From positions 1 through 30,441 of the forward strand of contig CAJPVJ010000250.1 in the NCBI GenBank assembly GCA_905397405.1: DNA of 30,441 nt, written 5' to 3'. The notes below the pieces were generated by a model that did no database searches, had not been told where the DNA came from, and was given only the letters and a program-made list of their open reading frames with translations. Each line of letters starts with the position of its first letter. Position 1 is the stretch's first letter. Shown here one piece after another: positions 13,026 to 24,501 of the stretch. A program made the translations under genes and the position numbers. Origin of the DNA: Oppiella nova. Its lineage: Eukaryota; Arthropoda; Arachnida; Sarcoptiformes; Oppiidae.

Positions 13026-13056
<31 letters not shown>
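13017..13056. repeat. Interrupted (CT)n microsatellite, 40 bp
   Basis: CT repeats broken once by CCCTT near 13025-13029. Confidence 0.97.
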
Positions 13057-14218
13057 CACAAATTCAATGATAGTTTGATTGATTCAATGGATTCTGTGTT
13101 TAGGAAATCATGAAAACAAATAATTTATTCATGGAAATAGGTTTGTGATATACTAGGAATTATTTTTGGGTTAAAATTTATGACTATTTCTATGGAAAAA
13201 CTGTTGTTTACAAAAGGTTTTGAAATATCATAATAAAACTTTAAACAATTGAATTTCTTGAAACATGTATTGAAAATAATTTATAAATACAGTAAATGAA
13301 TTAATGGTATAATAATTTTGCATTATTTTTGTGCTTAAGATTTATGATTTCGGTTTTGGTTTTTTAATTGAATAAATAAGAAATATATTTTACGACATAA
13401 TGCATGACATAAGATAATCACCGTTTTAATTAACATTTTTAAAATTTAATAATAATTATTATAGTGATAACGAAAATCAATGCAAAATCAGTTTCATGGC
13501 ATTGAATTCAATACAAACATAGACTGCAATAAATTCCGTTGCAATCGCTTATAATAACTATTATTATAGCTATCCTTTGCCTTCATATAAATATTAATTA
13601 ATTTAGATAAAAAAATATAGATATTATTGAAATTGTTTTTATAAATAATTCAATGATAAAAATCAATTGAAGTGCAATTTAGTGGAAAAAGGATTAGCAT
13701 GCTGTTTCTGTCAAAAATGCATTCTTATAATGGCATAAAAACAAAAACAAAAATTTTATTTTCAAAACCAAATTCCGGGAATCGGTTTGAAGTGAGAATC
13801 GTATTTACACTTCAATATTATTATTGTGTTTCCATTTTAGGCTAACAAATACATACATCTTAATTTTGTATACAAATACACACTCTCATCTCCCGGTGCT
13901 CTCACGTGTATGAATAGATCACTTAAGAAACAACAAACTGAAGGAAAAGTAATTTTCGATGATTTTATAGTTGACCCCAAATTGAAGGCTAAAACTCTGA
14001 GAAATTCAGTAATATTTTCTCACAGAATATATACACAACAGTAATATTGCAGTATTGTATTACGCGGGGGATGACTGTTGCCATCGGTCACCTGTAGCCT
14101 CTCACTAACAACTGTCTCGACCCAAATTGGGCCCAACATACAGACCTATCATAAGATTTAGCGCAAAGTCACGTTTCGGTCAGATATGTCGACCAAAAAG
14201 TGATGTTTGTTTAGAAAA

Positions 14219-14236
14219 ATATATATATATATATAT
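14219..14236. repeat. (AT)n tract, 18 bp
   Basis: The only clear AT dinucleotide array in the window; all other dinucleotide arrays are GA/CT. Confidence 0.9.
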
Positions 14237-14983
14237 CCAGTAATAATAACTCATCAGCTTTTTTGGTATATTAAATAATGTACTGGCATACGAGTATTGT
14301 ATTATGTATACATGAGTACAGGTGCGTTGTGTGTGTATATGTATTTTCTTTGATGCACCTGCAGGTCAATTATATGTGACCAGGAGCATCGCATGAATAC
14401 GTACAATATATCTTATTTTTTATGGCCATACTAGAGCTGCTGTCAAATAATAAAACAATTTTATGTGAATTAGGTTTTGCGAAATAAGTGTACAGTATAT
14501 ACGACTGCCATTAGGTAATCGCCAATTTAAAAATTGTTTGGCTGGTAAATTATTTGTAAAAAATTGCACAATAATTTTAAATTTGATTTCCAAAAACTAA
14601 ATTACTGCCCGAAAAAAACAGTAACTGTTATGTGCAGTGAATAGATATGTAGTGAATAGTGCCATATATATAGTTTTAATCGCAATATTGTATCATAAAA
14701 GGCACTCATTGTCATCAACACTGGAGTGGTTTGTGATAAAACTGTAAATGCATTTACACTTCAATTGCCGCTTATATAGACATCTCGCTCGGTTATTACC
14801 CGACATATACCCTACCCCTCTCACCATAATATACAATCACATTATACGATATCTAATACCAGTTTTTCGGTGTACGAGTCCACTCGGTATAGCCCTATCA
14901 TAAAGTTTTTACAACATTTCAAGAGAGCATTCCATTCATTATTATTTTATTTAACAACTCTTTTTGGCTAAATTAAAGTCAAG

Positions 14984-15005
14984 TCTCTCTCTCTCTCTCT
15001 CTCTC
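14984..15005. repeat. (TC)n microsatellite next to segment P
   Basis: 22 bp of TC repeats directly adjoining the 50-bp segment that recurs at 19192. Confidence 0.97.
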
Positions 15006-15055
15006 CGTCCCTCGCAATATAATTGCTTGACTTTGAAATTCAATTATATTTGAAC
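15006..15055. repeat. Segment P, source-like copy next to a (CT)n array
   Basis: 50 bp beginning CGTCCCTCGC and ending ATATTTGAAC directly after the CT array 14984-15005. An identical copy, also directly after a CT array, lies at 19192-19241. Sequence beyond 15055 is not shared. Confidence 0.93.
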
Positions 15056-15510
15056 TAAAAAACACATTTTCCAAACGCAATCGTATTATACAATAAAAGA
15101 TTATTTGAGAGAATCAATGACTCATTGAATAAGTGTTCAAAACATGAAATTACATTCAATTATAAGTGGGAATTAATTTCGTATTTCCTTAATATTAATG
15201 CCGTTTCTGTGAAGAGACAAAATAAATTTGAACGAAAAACACATACATATTGAGGCAATATTTTCGTAATAAACACATCAAAATGACATGAGTAAAAACC
15301 ATAGGGGCTGGCAATATTTAATGACACGAAAAAAGCGCACAAATTATAGCCGAAAAAATAAATCGCTATTATATTTGACGACAATATTTGCAAACAATTA
15401 CATCAATAGCATTACACAAAAATCTTAAAATATAAGAAATAAATTTCTATTTCATTAAACACATACAATAGAGGAGATGATGACTGGTTTTGTGACATTT
15501 TTGTCTATAG

Positions 15511-15588
15511 TGCCCAAACCCAATGTCTTCATCCCTGTCCCTATCCCTATGTGTGGATAGCCTGCGCACCGTTGCCACTGACAGACAG
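15511..15588 (+). other. Candidate exon-like GC island
   Basis: This 78-bp block (43 of 78 bases G or C) is bounded by a T-rich stretch ending CTATAG upstream and by GTATAT downstream, as expected for an exon. Two of three forward frames are open; the one that stays in phase contains ATG and reads MSSSLSLSLCVDS. No known domain is visible, and it is not the missing P-loop exon. The opposite strand carries five GGG runs, so a structured element is an alternative. Confidence 0.2.
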
Positions 15589-15823
15589 GTATATAATTTG
15601 GATTTTATTGCCATTTCATACGTTCACCAAAAAAATATATAAATCAATGGTTCGCTCGCAAAGAATTGTGGTCTAAAAGTATGGAGAACTTCCAGTCCCT
15701 CCACTGCCTATACCTTATGCGAGGTTCACTGACTTATGCAGTCCGACCACCGATGAAGTACTGGTGCTTACGATATATCTTAAGCTAAAATCTTTATGTA
15801 TGAAAAACCCTCAGACTTATAGA

Positions 15824-15842
15824 GGGGGTGGGAGGGGTAGGA
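15824..15842 (+). other. G-rich tract, partial quadruplex motif
   Basis: GGGGG-T-GGG-A-GGGG followed by TAGG. There are three long G-runs plus a GG, so only a two-tier or imperfect quadruplex is expected. Confidence 0.5.
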
Positions 15843-16125
15843 AAGTGGACATAAAGTGGCAAAAGTCTTATTTATTTTTTAAAAATCCAACCATAATTTG
15901 TACCATAATTTTGATTTTTGCAAACACACAACAAGTTTGTTCACAAAATTTGCAAATTGTTTGCCAAATATATTTGAGAACTCTCTCGCGATTAGTATTA
16001 TTTATATAGAAAGGGGTTTTGAAATTACTATTTGTTATTCTTATGTGTTATTCTTTACACCAAAAAATAATCATAACTCATGTGCATATACCTGGAATTA
16101 TAATTTCAGAATCAGATTAGTATAG

Positions 16126-16142
16126 CTCTCTCTCTCTCTCTC
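16126..16142. repeat. (CT)n tract, 17 bp
   Basis: Short uninterrupted CT tract. Confidence 0.95.
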
Positions 16143-18052
16143 CTCACTAATCTGACAGATGACAAAAATAAATAAAAAACTGCATTACATTTAAACACAA
16201 TCCCAAAAGTTATGGGAATTATTGGTCCCAAAGACTGAGACATACAGAAAACAAGAGATATTTAACTTATAGCGAGTGAACGGATATTGTTTTTTGTTGC
16301 GTTCATTGTATTGAAATAATGGCTAATAATTTATTTTTATTGCACCTCCATTTCCACGGAGAGGGTCGACTATTTCACAAAAAGTGCACTGCACACTTAT
16401 CTCATGTATGTCTTAAATTAGATTTTAGCTTTTTGTGTTTTGTTGTTGTTTTATATTTCGAGGGTATCTATCGGTTAGTTTGATGTGATGATAGTTTTTA
16501 TAATAAAAATTATTAATAAAAGTTTTTTTTGTGTGTGAACTCCATATACCTTCCCATTAACGGGTAATAATAGAGGGCTTTAATAGCGTAACTCTATTCT
16601 CTTAAAATTGATTTTTATTGTGTTTATTAATTTTAGGGCTATTTTTGAGCACATAATGCCCTTTTATACTAAATATAAGCAATTGATTTTGTGATGTCTA
16701 ATAATACTTTAATAGATATGATTTTTATTATTACTTTTCTAGTATTTGATAAGATATTTGTTAAATACTTTAAAATTTGGGAAGAAATCAAAATAAAATT
16801 TTTTAGAGAATAACATAAAAGACATAAAAATTATTCAGTCTTTTGGAGTCTATTTTTATATTATAATTGACTTTATTTTTATTGTAACCAAAATATTTTA
16901 TTTTCCGGCAAAAATCCAGTTTTATTATTAGTTTTTAAATATTCAATTCTGGCGCAGAGATAGTTTACTAACAAAAAAATTATTTAAAAAACTAATAAAT
17001 TTTGAAATATTAATATTAGAGACAATCCCCACAGAAAAACACTTTTTTAAAATTAATGAATTCATTTGCAAAAGTTTTCTCACATAATTGCATTAACAAC
17101 AAAACAACAAAAATATATGAAAATCTAATTGTAATCAATCATTGCTTTCCGTATATTAAATAATATGAATTTACGCAAAAAAACAATTTATTATCTCCTC
17201 TAATAATTGAATAAATTTTAACCTTTTATTTCATGTAAAACTGTTTGAGATTTTAATTAAAACTAATATCAAACTAATGTTTTAACAATTGTTGTGTTGA
17301 ACTAGAATTAAGTTATTGTTTAAACTATTTTTTGCAAAAGTATATCACACAGCTTGAATTTGAAAATTAGGTTTGTATTTTAAAATAAAAATTCTCATGT
17401 ATTGATTAGACTGCGAAATATTTAATGAATAACATTTTTATAAGTTTATAATATATGTGCAAATGTTATATAATATAAGTTTTATACACAACTGTTGAGT
17501 GGAGAGAGAGAAGTCAAACGGGTGTTTCGCAAACTAATAGCCAGATATTTGTGAATAATATTAACACAAAGCTATTTGTACCCAAAAATATTGGTACAAC
17601 TGTTTCCATAAAGTTATATCCATTACACGATATCAATTGGATATATAAATTGGATTTTTTATTTGCTTTTTATTTTAATTTACAACAAAAATTCAATTAA
17701 ATATTCTAGTGTTCAAACAAATAGTGTGTATAATAAAATAACAACAGAAATATTTTAATGACATAAAACGGGTTGTGTTATTGAATTGAGAACAATTGGA
17801 AACACAATTCAATTCAAGTTTACATTCAATTAAAACATCCTTTTAATTGTAATTCAGTTTTCATAATTAAAATGCACTTCTCGTTCAATAACATCAATAA
17901 AATATTTTTTATATTATAGTTAACATTGTTTTATTCGATACTTTGTCTACGATTTTAATAGCATTTTATTGTAATGACAGAAGCGGTGCAAAAATGTTTT
18001 AAGTGGTCCGGGGGTTATCGGAAAAGGGGGGCTGGTGGCAAACAAGCTATTA

Positions 18053-18079
18053 TATATACAGTATATACAGTATATACAT
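18053..18079. repeat. 9-bp minisatellite, three units
   Basis: Units TATATACAG, TATATACAG, TATATACAT in tandem. The core ACAGTATATAC also occurs as single copies elsewhere in the window. Confidence 0.85.
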
Positions 18080-18236
18080 AAATTTATTCAACGTATATAT
18101 CCCTATGCTCTCCATATGTTTGGATTGAATGCATTTCGAAAATTATACTTAAATATACATCTCTTATCACATGTATTACTGACTGATGTAATAAGCAATT
18201 AAGCGATGGATAGGTGTGTTTTTTAGTAGGTATGGT

Positions 18237-18304
18237 ATGTATGCCAGACAATAAATACCAGAACCCTTTCATGATAGCAAATAATTTCTCAGATATACCC
18301 CTTA
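18237..18304. repeat. Segment Q, source-like copy running into a (CT)n tract
   Basis: 68 bp beginning ATGTATGCCAGAC and ending ATACCCCTTA, followed by a short CT tract (18305-18314). An identical copy, also running into CT repeats, lies at 19243-19310. Confidence 0.93.
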
Positions 18305-19166
18305 TCTCTCTCTCCCGGGTTAACTCCATCGCTAATAATGTTTTTTGATATAATTATGGCATATATTTCGGTTGCAATTGATATCCTTTTGGCGTGAAAT
18401 CAAAGGGACAAATATTTCTCGTAATATGTATGTTGTGTCCGGAGGGCTAACACATTATTACTTTGTATTTAAATAATAAATAAAATATTTCTACGATTAT
18501 TATGACTAACATATTCATGAATTGTAGAGAGAAAAAGGGATAACTATTTATTAATAAATTATATTTGCATTTTAAAAACATTGACATATTCGTGTGATGA
18601 AAAAATGTTTGCGGATTTGAGTTGGATATTAGTATTGACCGCAATTATGTCGATGTCCTTGCTTATGAAATAGGGGTAATTTTGATATATTATTCAATTT
18701 AGACTTTCGATGAAGTAAACAAGTTAAAACTAGTGTGTGAACTAACAGGGCTTTTGTTAAAATTCAAGTTTTTTGTGAGCAAAACGTAATGTTTTGAAAG
18801 AAAATTAACTTTAAATTTAAATTAAGTTTACTTTCAAACGTGTATATTGTGTGCGAACTTCATGTTAGTATTGACTAACAATAGACAGAATACTCTTTAA
18901 TTAGATGTATATTCAGACAACAAAAAAACTTAAACTACTTTTATGTTGAAGACATTTGAATGAGTTTTTTGAGAGAAATATTTGCGAATATAAGCAACGA
19001 ATAAGTCATTACAAAAGAGTCTATTATTTCCATACCTATTGAACATTAGGGCAATATTTTTCTCATTCCTTATCTATCTATCGATATATCATTTTAATGA
19101 CAGTTAAAACTGTAGTGAAAAAGATCCACAGAATCGCCATATAATGACTCAAATATCTCATCTCAA

Positions 19167-19307
19167 CTCTCTCTCTCTCTCTCTCTCTCTCCGTCCCTCG
19201 CAATATAATTGCTTGACTTTGAAATTCAATTATATTTGAACAATGTATGCCAGACAATAAATACCAGAACCCTTTCATGATAGCAAATAATTTCTCAGAT
19301 ATACCCC

Positions 19308-19346
<39 letters not shown>
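19167..19346. repeat. Mosaic locus: (CT)n - P copy - Q copy - (CT)n
   Basis: Between two CT arrays (19167-19191 and 19311-19346) sit an exact copy of P (19192-19241), one extra A, and an exact copy of Q (19243-19310). Both segments have the same orientation as at their other locations, about 4.2 kb and 1.0 kb upstream. The outer flanks of this locus match neither donor. Confidence 0.92.
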
Positions 19347-19352
<6 letters not shown>

Positions 19353-20050
19353 CTTGTCTTATAATACACTGACTTCTTATCAATACAAGAGTAATGAAAC
19401 TTTTTCGACTTAATGTGAGAATTACTATTAGTTTCTATAGTGTTGTATAACAAGACACTGAAAATCGTGTGAAAAACTTTTTCCTTTTTTTACTCTCGCA
19501 CTCAGTATCTGTTATTACAATCAATTAGAGAGTTATATCTTATGTAAGACTATCCGTAAGTATATAATTGAGATGACTTTGAATTTTTAAACACATCACT
19601 ATTTTATCATATTTTCCTTGTTTTATATATTAATACATTATTTATCACATGCTGTATGAAAACAATTTATTTTTAAATAAATTATCTATAAACTTACAAA
19701 GTTAAATATTATTTTATCTGATAGCCTCTCACGTATATTTTCCCACATAGTTTTTTATATCACTAGAATAATAAGTTTATATTCATACTTGTACTAAATA
19801 TACAATTTATGTGAACATATTTTCGATAGACTGAGAGTTTGTTTAAAAAAATTGAAATCAAAAACATATTCTGATTAAGAATATTATGATTGATTAGACA
19901 TACATGTGATATAACGCTATGTATTACAAGTACTCCTCACACATATAAATATTATTACATACCAAGGGTACTGTAAATACAAAATGATTTTTCATTATTG
20001 ATTTCAATCGCCAGAGTCCCCTAGAAATTGAGTGGTCGAGAGAGTCATGA

Positions 20051-20052
<2 letters not shown>

Positions 20053-20090
<38 letters not shown>
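20053..20090. repeat. (GA)n microsatellite, 38 bp
   Basis: Uninterrupted GA repeats, followed 117 bp later by a second GA array. Confidence 0.98.
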
Positions 20091-20093
<3 letters not shown>

Positions 20094-20205
20094 CAGGGAT
20101 AGGATCTGAAACATAATTTTCCACGAGATGTTAGTCACACAAAAACTCGTTGTCTATTGTTATTACCATTTGTTGTATACAATAGAGACAAGTGAACAGT
20201 AGTTG

Positions 20206-20207
<2 letters not shown>

Positions 20208-20243
<36 letters not shown>
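20208..20243. repeat. (GA)n microsatellite, 36 bp
   Basis: Uninterrupted GA repeats after TTGGC. Confidence 0.98.
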
Positions 20244-20247
<4 letters not shown>

Positions 20248-20689
20248 GGAGCTAATCCTCACTCCAGTGGCCAACACAACTGTATTGGTATTTATGTTTT
20301 TGGCCATTGATTTGGTTGGGGTCTCAACGACACAATAGTAGGGCTTTTGTCACATTTAATAAACATAACACAACTGTACTCTCGATGTTTGGGAAAGAGG
20401 TTACGCGCCGATAGTTTCGAAACATAATTATTCACATATGCCTTAAATTAACAAATATACATTGCATTCATATATCAAACTTATTCCTAGTTCAATCATA
20501 AACCATGAATTTGTTTTATCTATTCTGTGTTAATTAATAAAATAATTTTCCAATAATTTCAATTACTTTCTGATAATTAAATTTCTCAAATAATTAAAAC
20601 GGTATACAAAGTGCGGTGGAAATAAATTACCGGTATTTGTGTCAATAAATAAAATCATTTAATTTAATTTGGGCAAAAAACAAGTTGTG

Positions 20690-20938
20690 AGAGTGAGTTA
20701 GAAACTGGACTGACTTACTAGGAATGACCTCCTAATGAGTACCAGTCCACACATACAATAACACCAGTGGTCACCGTAGCCTTTCAGGCATATGTTATAT
20801 GCCCTGCGATCCCCGAGTGAACACACTATTCAGAGGCACCTGTGCTCTCACAACCACCACAAATACAGTTCAAAGAGAATTGTGTACAAGAGTTGCATGT
20901 GTGTGATAGACCCGGCTATACCTGCTTCGGTGAGAATG

Positions 20939-20940
<2 letters not shown>
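20690..20940. other. Moderately GC-rich block upstream of a CT array
   Basis: Base composition is closer to 45% G+C than to the background. Two plus-strand frames are open through it, but both run into Ser-Leu repeats from the CT array. It contains a short sequence (20769-20785) nearly identical to one at 14086-14103. It may be a regulatory or conserved non-coding block. Confidence 0.3.

Positions 20941-20974
<34 letters not shown>
20941..20974. repeat. (TC)n microsatellite, 34 bp
   Basis: Follows a moderately GC-rich block. A complementary GA array at 21083-21104 lies 108 bp downstream. Confidence 0.98.
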
Positions 20975-20976
<2 letters not shown>

Positions 20977-21082
20977 GCTATCATTAGTTATTTATTTCAT
21001 TTTGAGCCCAAAATTTCCATTTGAATGAATAGCGGAATGAATGCTTGACTTACATATGACTGCACAGTGAGAGTGAGAACCC

Positions 21083-21104
21083 GAGAGAGAGAGAGAGAGA
21101 GAGA
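21083..21104. repeat. (GA)n microsatellite, 22 bp
   Basis: Complementary partner of the TC array at 20941-20974. A short CT tract follows near 21128-21138. Confidence 0.97.
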
Positions 21105-22381
21105 TTCAGTGAAAGAGTCAATGGTTTTCTCTCTCTCATGAACTGGTCTTGAAATTAGACCCAAAGCCGAGAGAAAATGTATTTTTCTTTTCTATTTCAG
21201 TGCTTATTGTGTTTTCATAGAAACATAAATTGTTTATAATCCCAACGATTATATTATATTTAGCCTATGGTTTGCAATTCGTTTCATACATCTAATTGTC
21301 ATCTAATGACTTATACGCGGAGAATATGTTATTTACAAAAATAGTTTTTCATTTTCATTTGAAAGTCGAAAACTGTGTAAATCATTAATTTTATGACAAT
21401 CTTATCGTTACTATAATTAGACTCTAATTCTGTGCTAAGTCTTCACATGCGATGACATTTGCTGTCAAATCAATGTCTTTGCGATTTCAATACGTTATAA
21501 AAACAAATTATATTTTCAATATAAACCAATTTCTAAACTAGGTTTTTTATGTGTGCAAAATTTTTATGAATAGAAAAATATTTTTCTCAACCTATTTACT
21601 AACAAAAAATATGAATTTTACAAAAATCTTCATAAATAAAAATTATGTTATTAATTGTTATCTATAAAAAAAATCAAATACATAATACTAAGCCTTTTAT
21701 ACAAAACACATATTTTAAATGCATTTTACTACCAATTTGAAGACAATTAATATTATCGGAAAAATTATTGCATTTTATTCCCCAAAAAACCAGGAAATCA
21801 TGTATTAATATAATATTAATAATTGTAGGAAACATTTGGTCATACAATCAATCAATTGATTCCTTCAATTCAATCCTTTATCTAAATTATTTAGAGCTTA
21901 AAATATGATTAAAAAATAGTTTTTTAACGTCGAGTACTAAAAACTCACGAATTAATTACACAATTATATGACTGAGAAAAGTACACAAATCTTATATAAT
22001 CTGCTGATAATATAAAACCTTTTTCTACTTATTTATTATAATAATTGATGAGAAGGTTATATCTGTATATAAAGAGTGGCATTAATTCATTTCAACACAA
22101 TTGTATAAATAGTCATACAGTATATGAATTATAATTTTAAAACACTTAAACAATTGACTCCTTTTTCATTTTAATCATTTAATTTATGTCCATTATGTAT
22201 AATAATATTTTCTCATGCATTATACGCATAGAGTTGGCACTTATATCGCGGGTTTTTATATGTATTTCATTTGCGGTTATTATACAGCCTTTTAATAGAT
22301 TAAGTGAATATAAACTCTAATTATATGAATATATATTTGCTAAATTGTAATTGTATTAAAATAAGTACAGTGATTTAAAAT

Positions 22382-22385
<4 letters not shown>

Positions 22386-22422
<37 letters not shown>
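22386..22422. repeat. (GA)n microsatellite, 37 bp
   Basis: Uninterrupted GA repeats. Confidence 0.98.
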
Positions 22423-22424
<2 letters not shown>

Positions 22425-22769
22425 ATTTGTTTTGACACTAAATCCTAATTTTAAAACCTCTCGACTCTTACCGTTTGAATTTCAATAATTTCTTTTTTAT
22501 TTTCTCAACTAATTTATAAATAACATAACAATTTATATGGGAATTAAAACACATATAAAATGTATTATATTTGTCTGTTTCCAAACAAAGAGAGTGTTGT
22601 ATTGTATGAGAAATTTATTTTTACTTTTAAACCATCACTTTATGTGCGGCTTATTATAAATGCCAACAATTCTTAGACAACTTATGTGTGCCTAATAACT
22701 GAAAATATCAAAATGTATTTTTATAATATATTTTCTAACAGTAATTGCATTGAAGAACTTTATAAGTAA

Positions 22770-22772
<3 letters not shown>

Positions 22773-22804
<32 letters not shown>
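22773..22804. repeat. (GA)n microsatellite next to inverted arm A
   Basis: 32 bp of GA that continue into the inverted repeat. Its complement is the CT array at 23372-23407. Confidence 0.98.
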
Positions 22805-22807
<3 letters not shown>

Positions 22808-22897
22808 ATGAGTAAATAAGAAATGCAATTATCATAAAATTTTATTTATATTATTCAAATAGAAATAGAGAGAGACTTAAAGTCGTCGGCAAAAAGC
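22805..22897 (+). repeat. Inverted repeat, left arm A (93 bp, with GA array)
   Basis: The stretch after the GA array 22773-22804, ending GTCGTCGGCAAAAAGC, is repeated as its exact reverse complement at 23279-23371. The partner array is (CT)n, so the shared block including repeats exceeds 120 bp. Confidence 0.95.
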
Positions 22898-23159
22898 AAC
22901 TAAACAAACGGCAAAAGAAAATATTATACAATAAATAAGTCAATGTGTTGTGAATTATATAAAAAAGTAGTCTCAAATAATTACTATAAGCATTAAAAAG
23001 TTTTGTTTTTTGTTAATATTTCACTATAAATGTCTATTTGCGAGTCACGCAAAACGTTTAGTTAGTTTTAGATTTAAATATACACTCGAAGTCTGAGGTT
23101 TCAGTCAACACAATACGGCTATTAATATGCATAAAGTCTTTGGAGAAAAATTTTTAAAC

Positions 23160-23161
<2 letters not shown>

Positions 23162-23196
<35 letters not shown>
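23162..23196. repeat. (CT)n microsatellite before repeat B copy 1
   Basis: 35 bp of CT directly adjoining the 79-bp B segment. Confidence 0.98.
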
Positions 23197-23200
<4 letters not shown>

Positions 23201-23275
23201 TTCTATGCAAATAATTATCATAAGGATTATAAATACAATTTCAGATTTAATCATAACTGCAATGATAATAAGTAT
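23197..23275 (+). repeat. Direct repeat B, copy 1
   Basis: 79 bp starting ATAATTCTATGCAAATAATT after the CT array 23162-23196. It recurs exactly at 23408-23486 after another CT array; including the repeats, about 114 bp are identical. Confidence 0.95.
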
Positions 23276-23278
23276 ATT

Positions 23279-23368
23279 GCTTTTTGCCGACGACTTTAAG
23301 TCTCTCTCTATTTCTATTTGAATAATATAAATAAAATTTTATGATAATTGCATTTCTTATTTACTCAT

Positions 23369-23371
<3 letters not shown>
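23279..23371 (-). repeat. Inverted repeat, right arm A' (93 bp, with CT array)
   Basis: Reverse-complement copy of 22805-22897, beginning GCTTTTTGCCGACGAC and running into the CT array 23372-23407. The arms are separated by 381 bp. Confidence 0.95.

Positions 23372-23407
<36 letters not shown>
23372..23407. repeat. (TC)n microsatellite joining inverted arm A' to repeat B copy 2
   Basis: 36 bp of TC shared by two duplicated blocks: it is the complement of the GA array of arm A and also the leading repeat of B copy 2. Confidence 0.98.
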
Positions 23408-23411
<4 letters not shown>

Positions 23412-23486
23412 TTCTATGCAAATAATTATCATAAGGATTATAAATACAATTTCAGATTTAATCATAACTGCAATGATAATAAGTAT
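23408..23486 (+). repeat. Direct repeat B, copy 2
   Basis: Exact copy of 23197-23275 at an offset of 211 bp. The inverted arm A' lies between the two B copies. The similarity ends at AATAAGTAT in both. Confidence 0.95.
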
Positions 23487-24501
23487 TTTAATGTGGAGTA
23501 TGTCTCTCACGTTATGCCATAATTTCAGTGCTTATGTAATACTCGAGATATTAATACTTAAAATCCAAACTAATATATGAAACTCAAGATTCATTTCAAG
23601 AGCGTATTAAATCTGTAAACATATAATTGGTATCCAATTCCCAATAAATGCCAACTCTTATCGCCAAATACTACCAGTGCTTGAACAGGAGTGACACTCA
23701 AACATTTATCTCATACATACATCCCAAATGTTACGAGAATTAACTCTGAAGTTAACAATAAGTTATTATTAGTTTACGTTCAGAGGAAATATATATCTCT
23801 TGGAAAGGCGTCGATCATACGATCAGATAATTGTTTTTTTGTTTGGTGCAAACCCTCGACATACTGGTGCTCGACATACAACTGTTGTATTATACATTTC
23901 AATGCCATGTAGTATATGTGCCAAAATTGGCAATTGAGTTGAATTTGGGCTAAATTTAAAAATATTAATTCAATAATTTTCAATACGAATTGCATATGTA
24001 TTGTTATTATTGGGGATATTCTCATTGAAAAAATTATTTTTATTTATAATAATATTAAAAAATATTAATTTATATAAAACTCTATAATCAATCAAATATT
24101 TTTTACCAAACACACTATCCGTATGAATATTTTGCATGAAAATTACAATAGCATAATATATTATAAAAAAGCCAATTCATTAAATCAGAATTAAATATTT
24201 AAAAAAATAAAACTAATTATAAAAACTACTCATTCATAGGAAATAACAATAAAATCATAAATATTAAAACGATTGAAACGAATGGGAAGTCTAATAAAAA
24301 ACTCAACAAAATATTTATGAAATTCTCGGTGAATCTGATGTGCAAAACAAATACATAAATAACTCATTACTCCGATTGAGTTGTGACTAAAGCTATAAAA
24401 ACATTAATAGCAAAATACATAAAAATAGATTATATTTGCTTATATTAAACACGTTTATATACATTATTAGACAATATAATAGCATAACTAATATAACGAG
24501 A
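23487..24501. other. Non-coding stretch before the GTPase exons
   Basis: AT-rich, with a slightly GC-richer part at 23640-23890. It is presumably intronic to the GTPase gene if the missing 5' exon lies upstream. No exon with P-loop or DTAGQ coding potential was found. Confidence 0.6.

Larger units (their letters stand above)
9474..14980. other. Non-coding AT-rich stretch
   Basis: No exon is recognised. GC-richer patches lie at 10720-10860, 13880-13915, 14060-14180 and 14780-14910. The frame at 10878-11120 is Lys/Ile-rich and typical of chance. Confidence 0.65.
15056..18236. other. Mostly non-coding stretch
   Basis: It contains the candidate exon island at 15511-15588. A further GC-richer patch at 15655-15780 begins an open frame of about 109 codons ending at 16009, with no known domain. 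From 16150 to 17980 I see only AT-rich sequence. Confidence 0.6.
19347..22772. other. Non-coding stretch rich in GA/CT arrays
   Basis: Apart from the arrays and the block at 20690-20940 I see no coding signal. Positions 21180-22385 are uniformly AT-rich. Confidence 0.65.

Noticed and set aside
15658-15688. Similarity of AAGTATGGAG near 15680 to the 3' end of miR-1
   Set aside because: The 5' seed of miR-1 is not present, and no hairpin of suitable length is visible.
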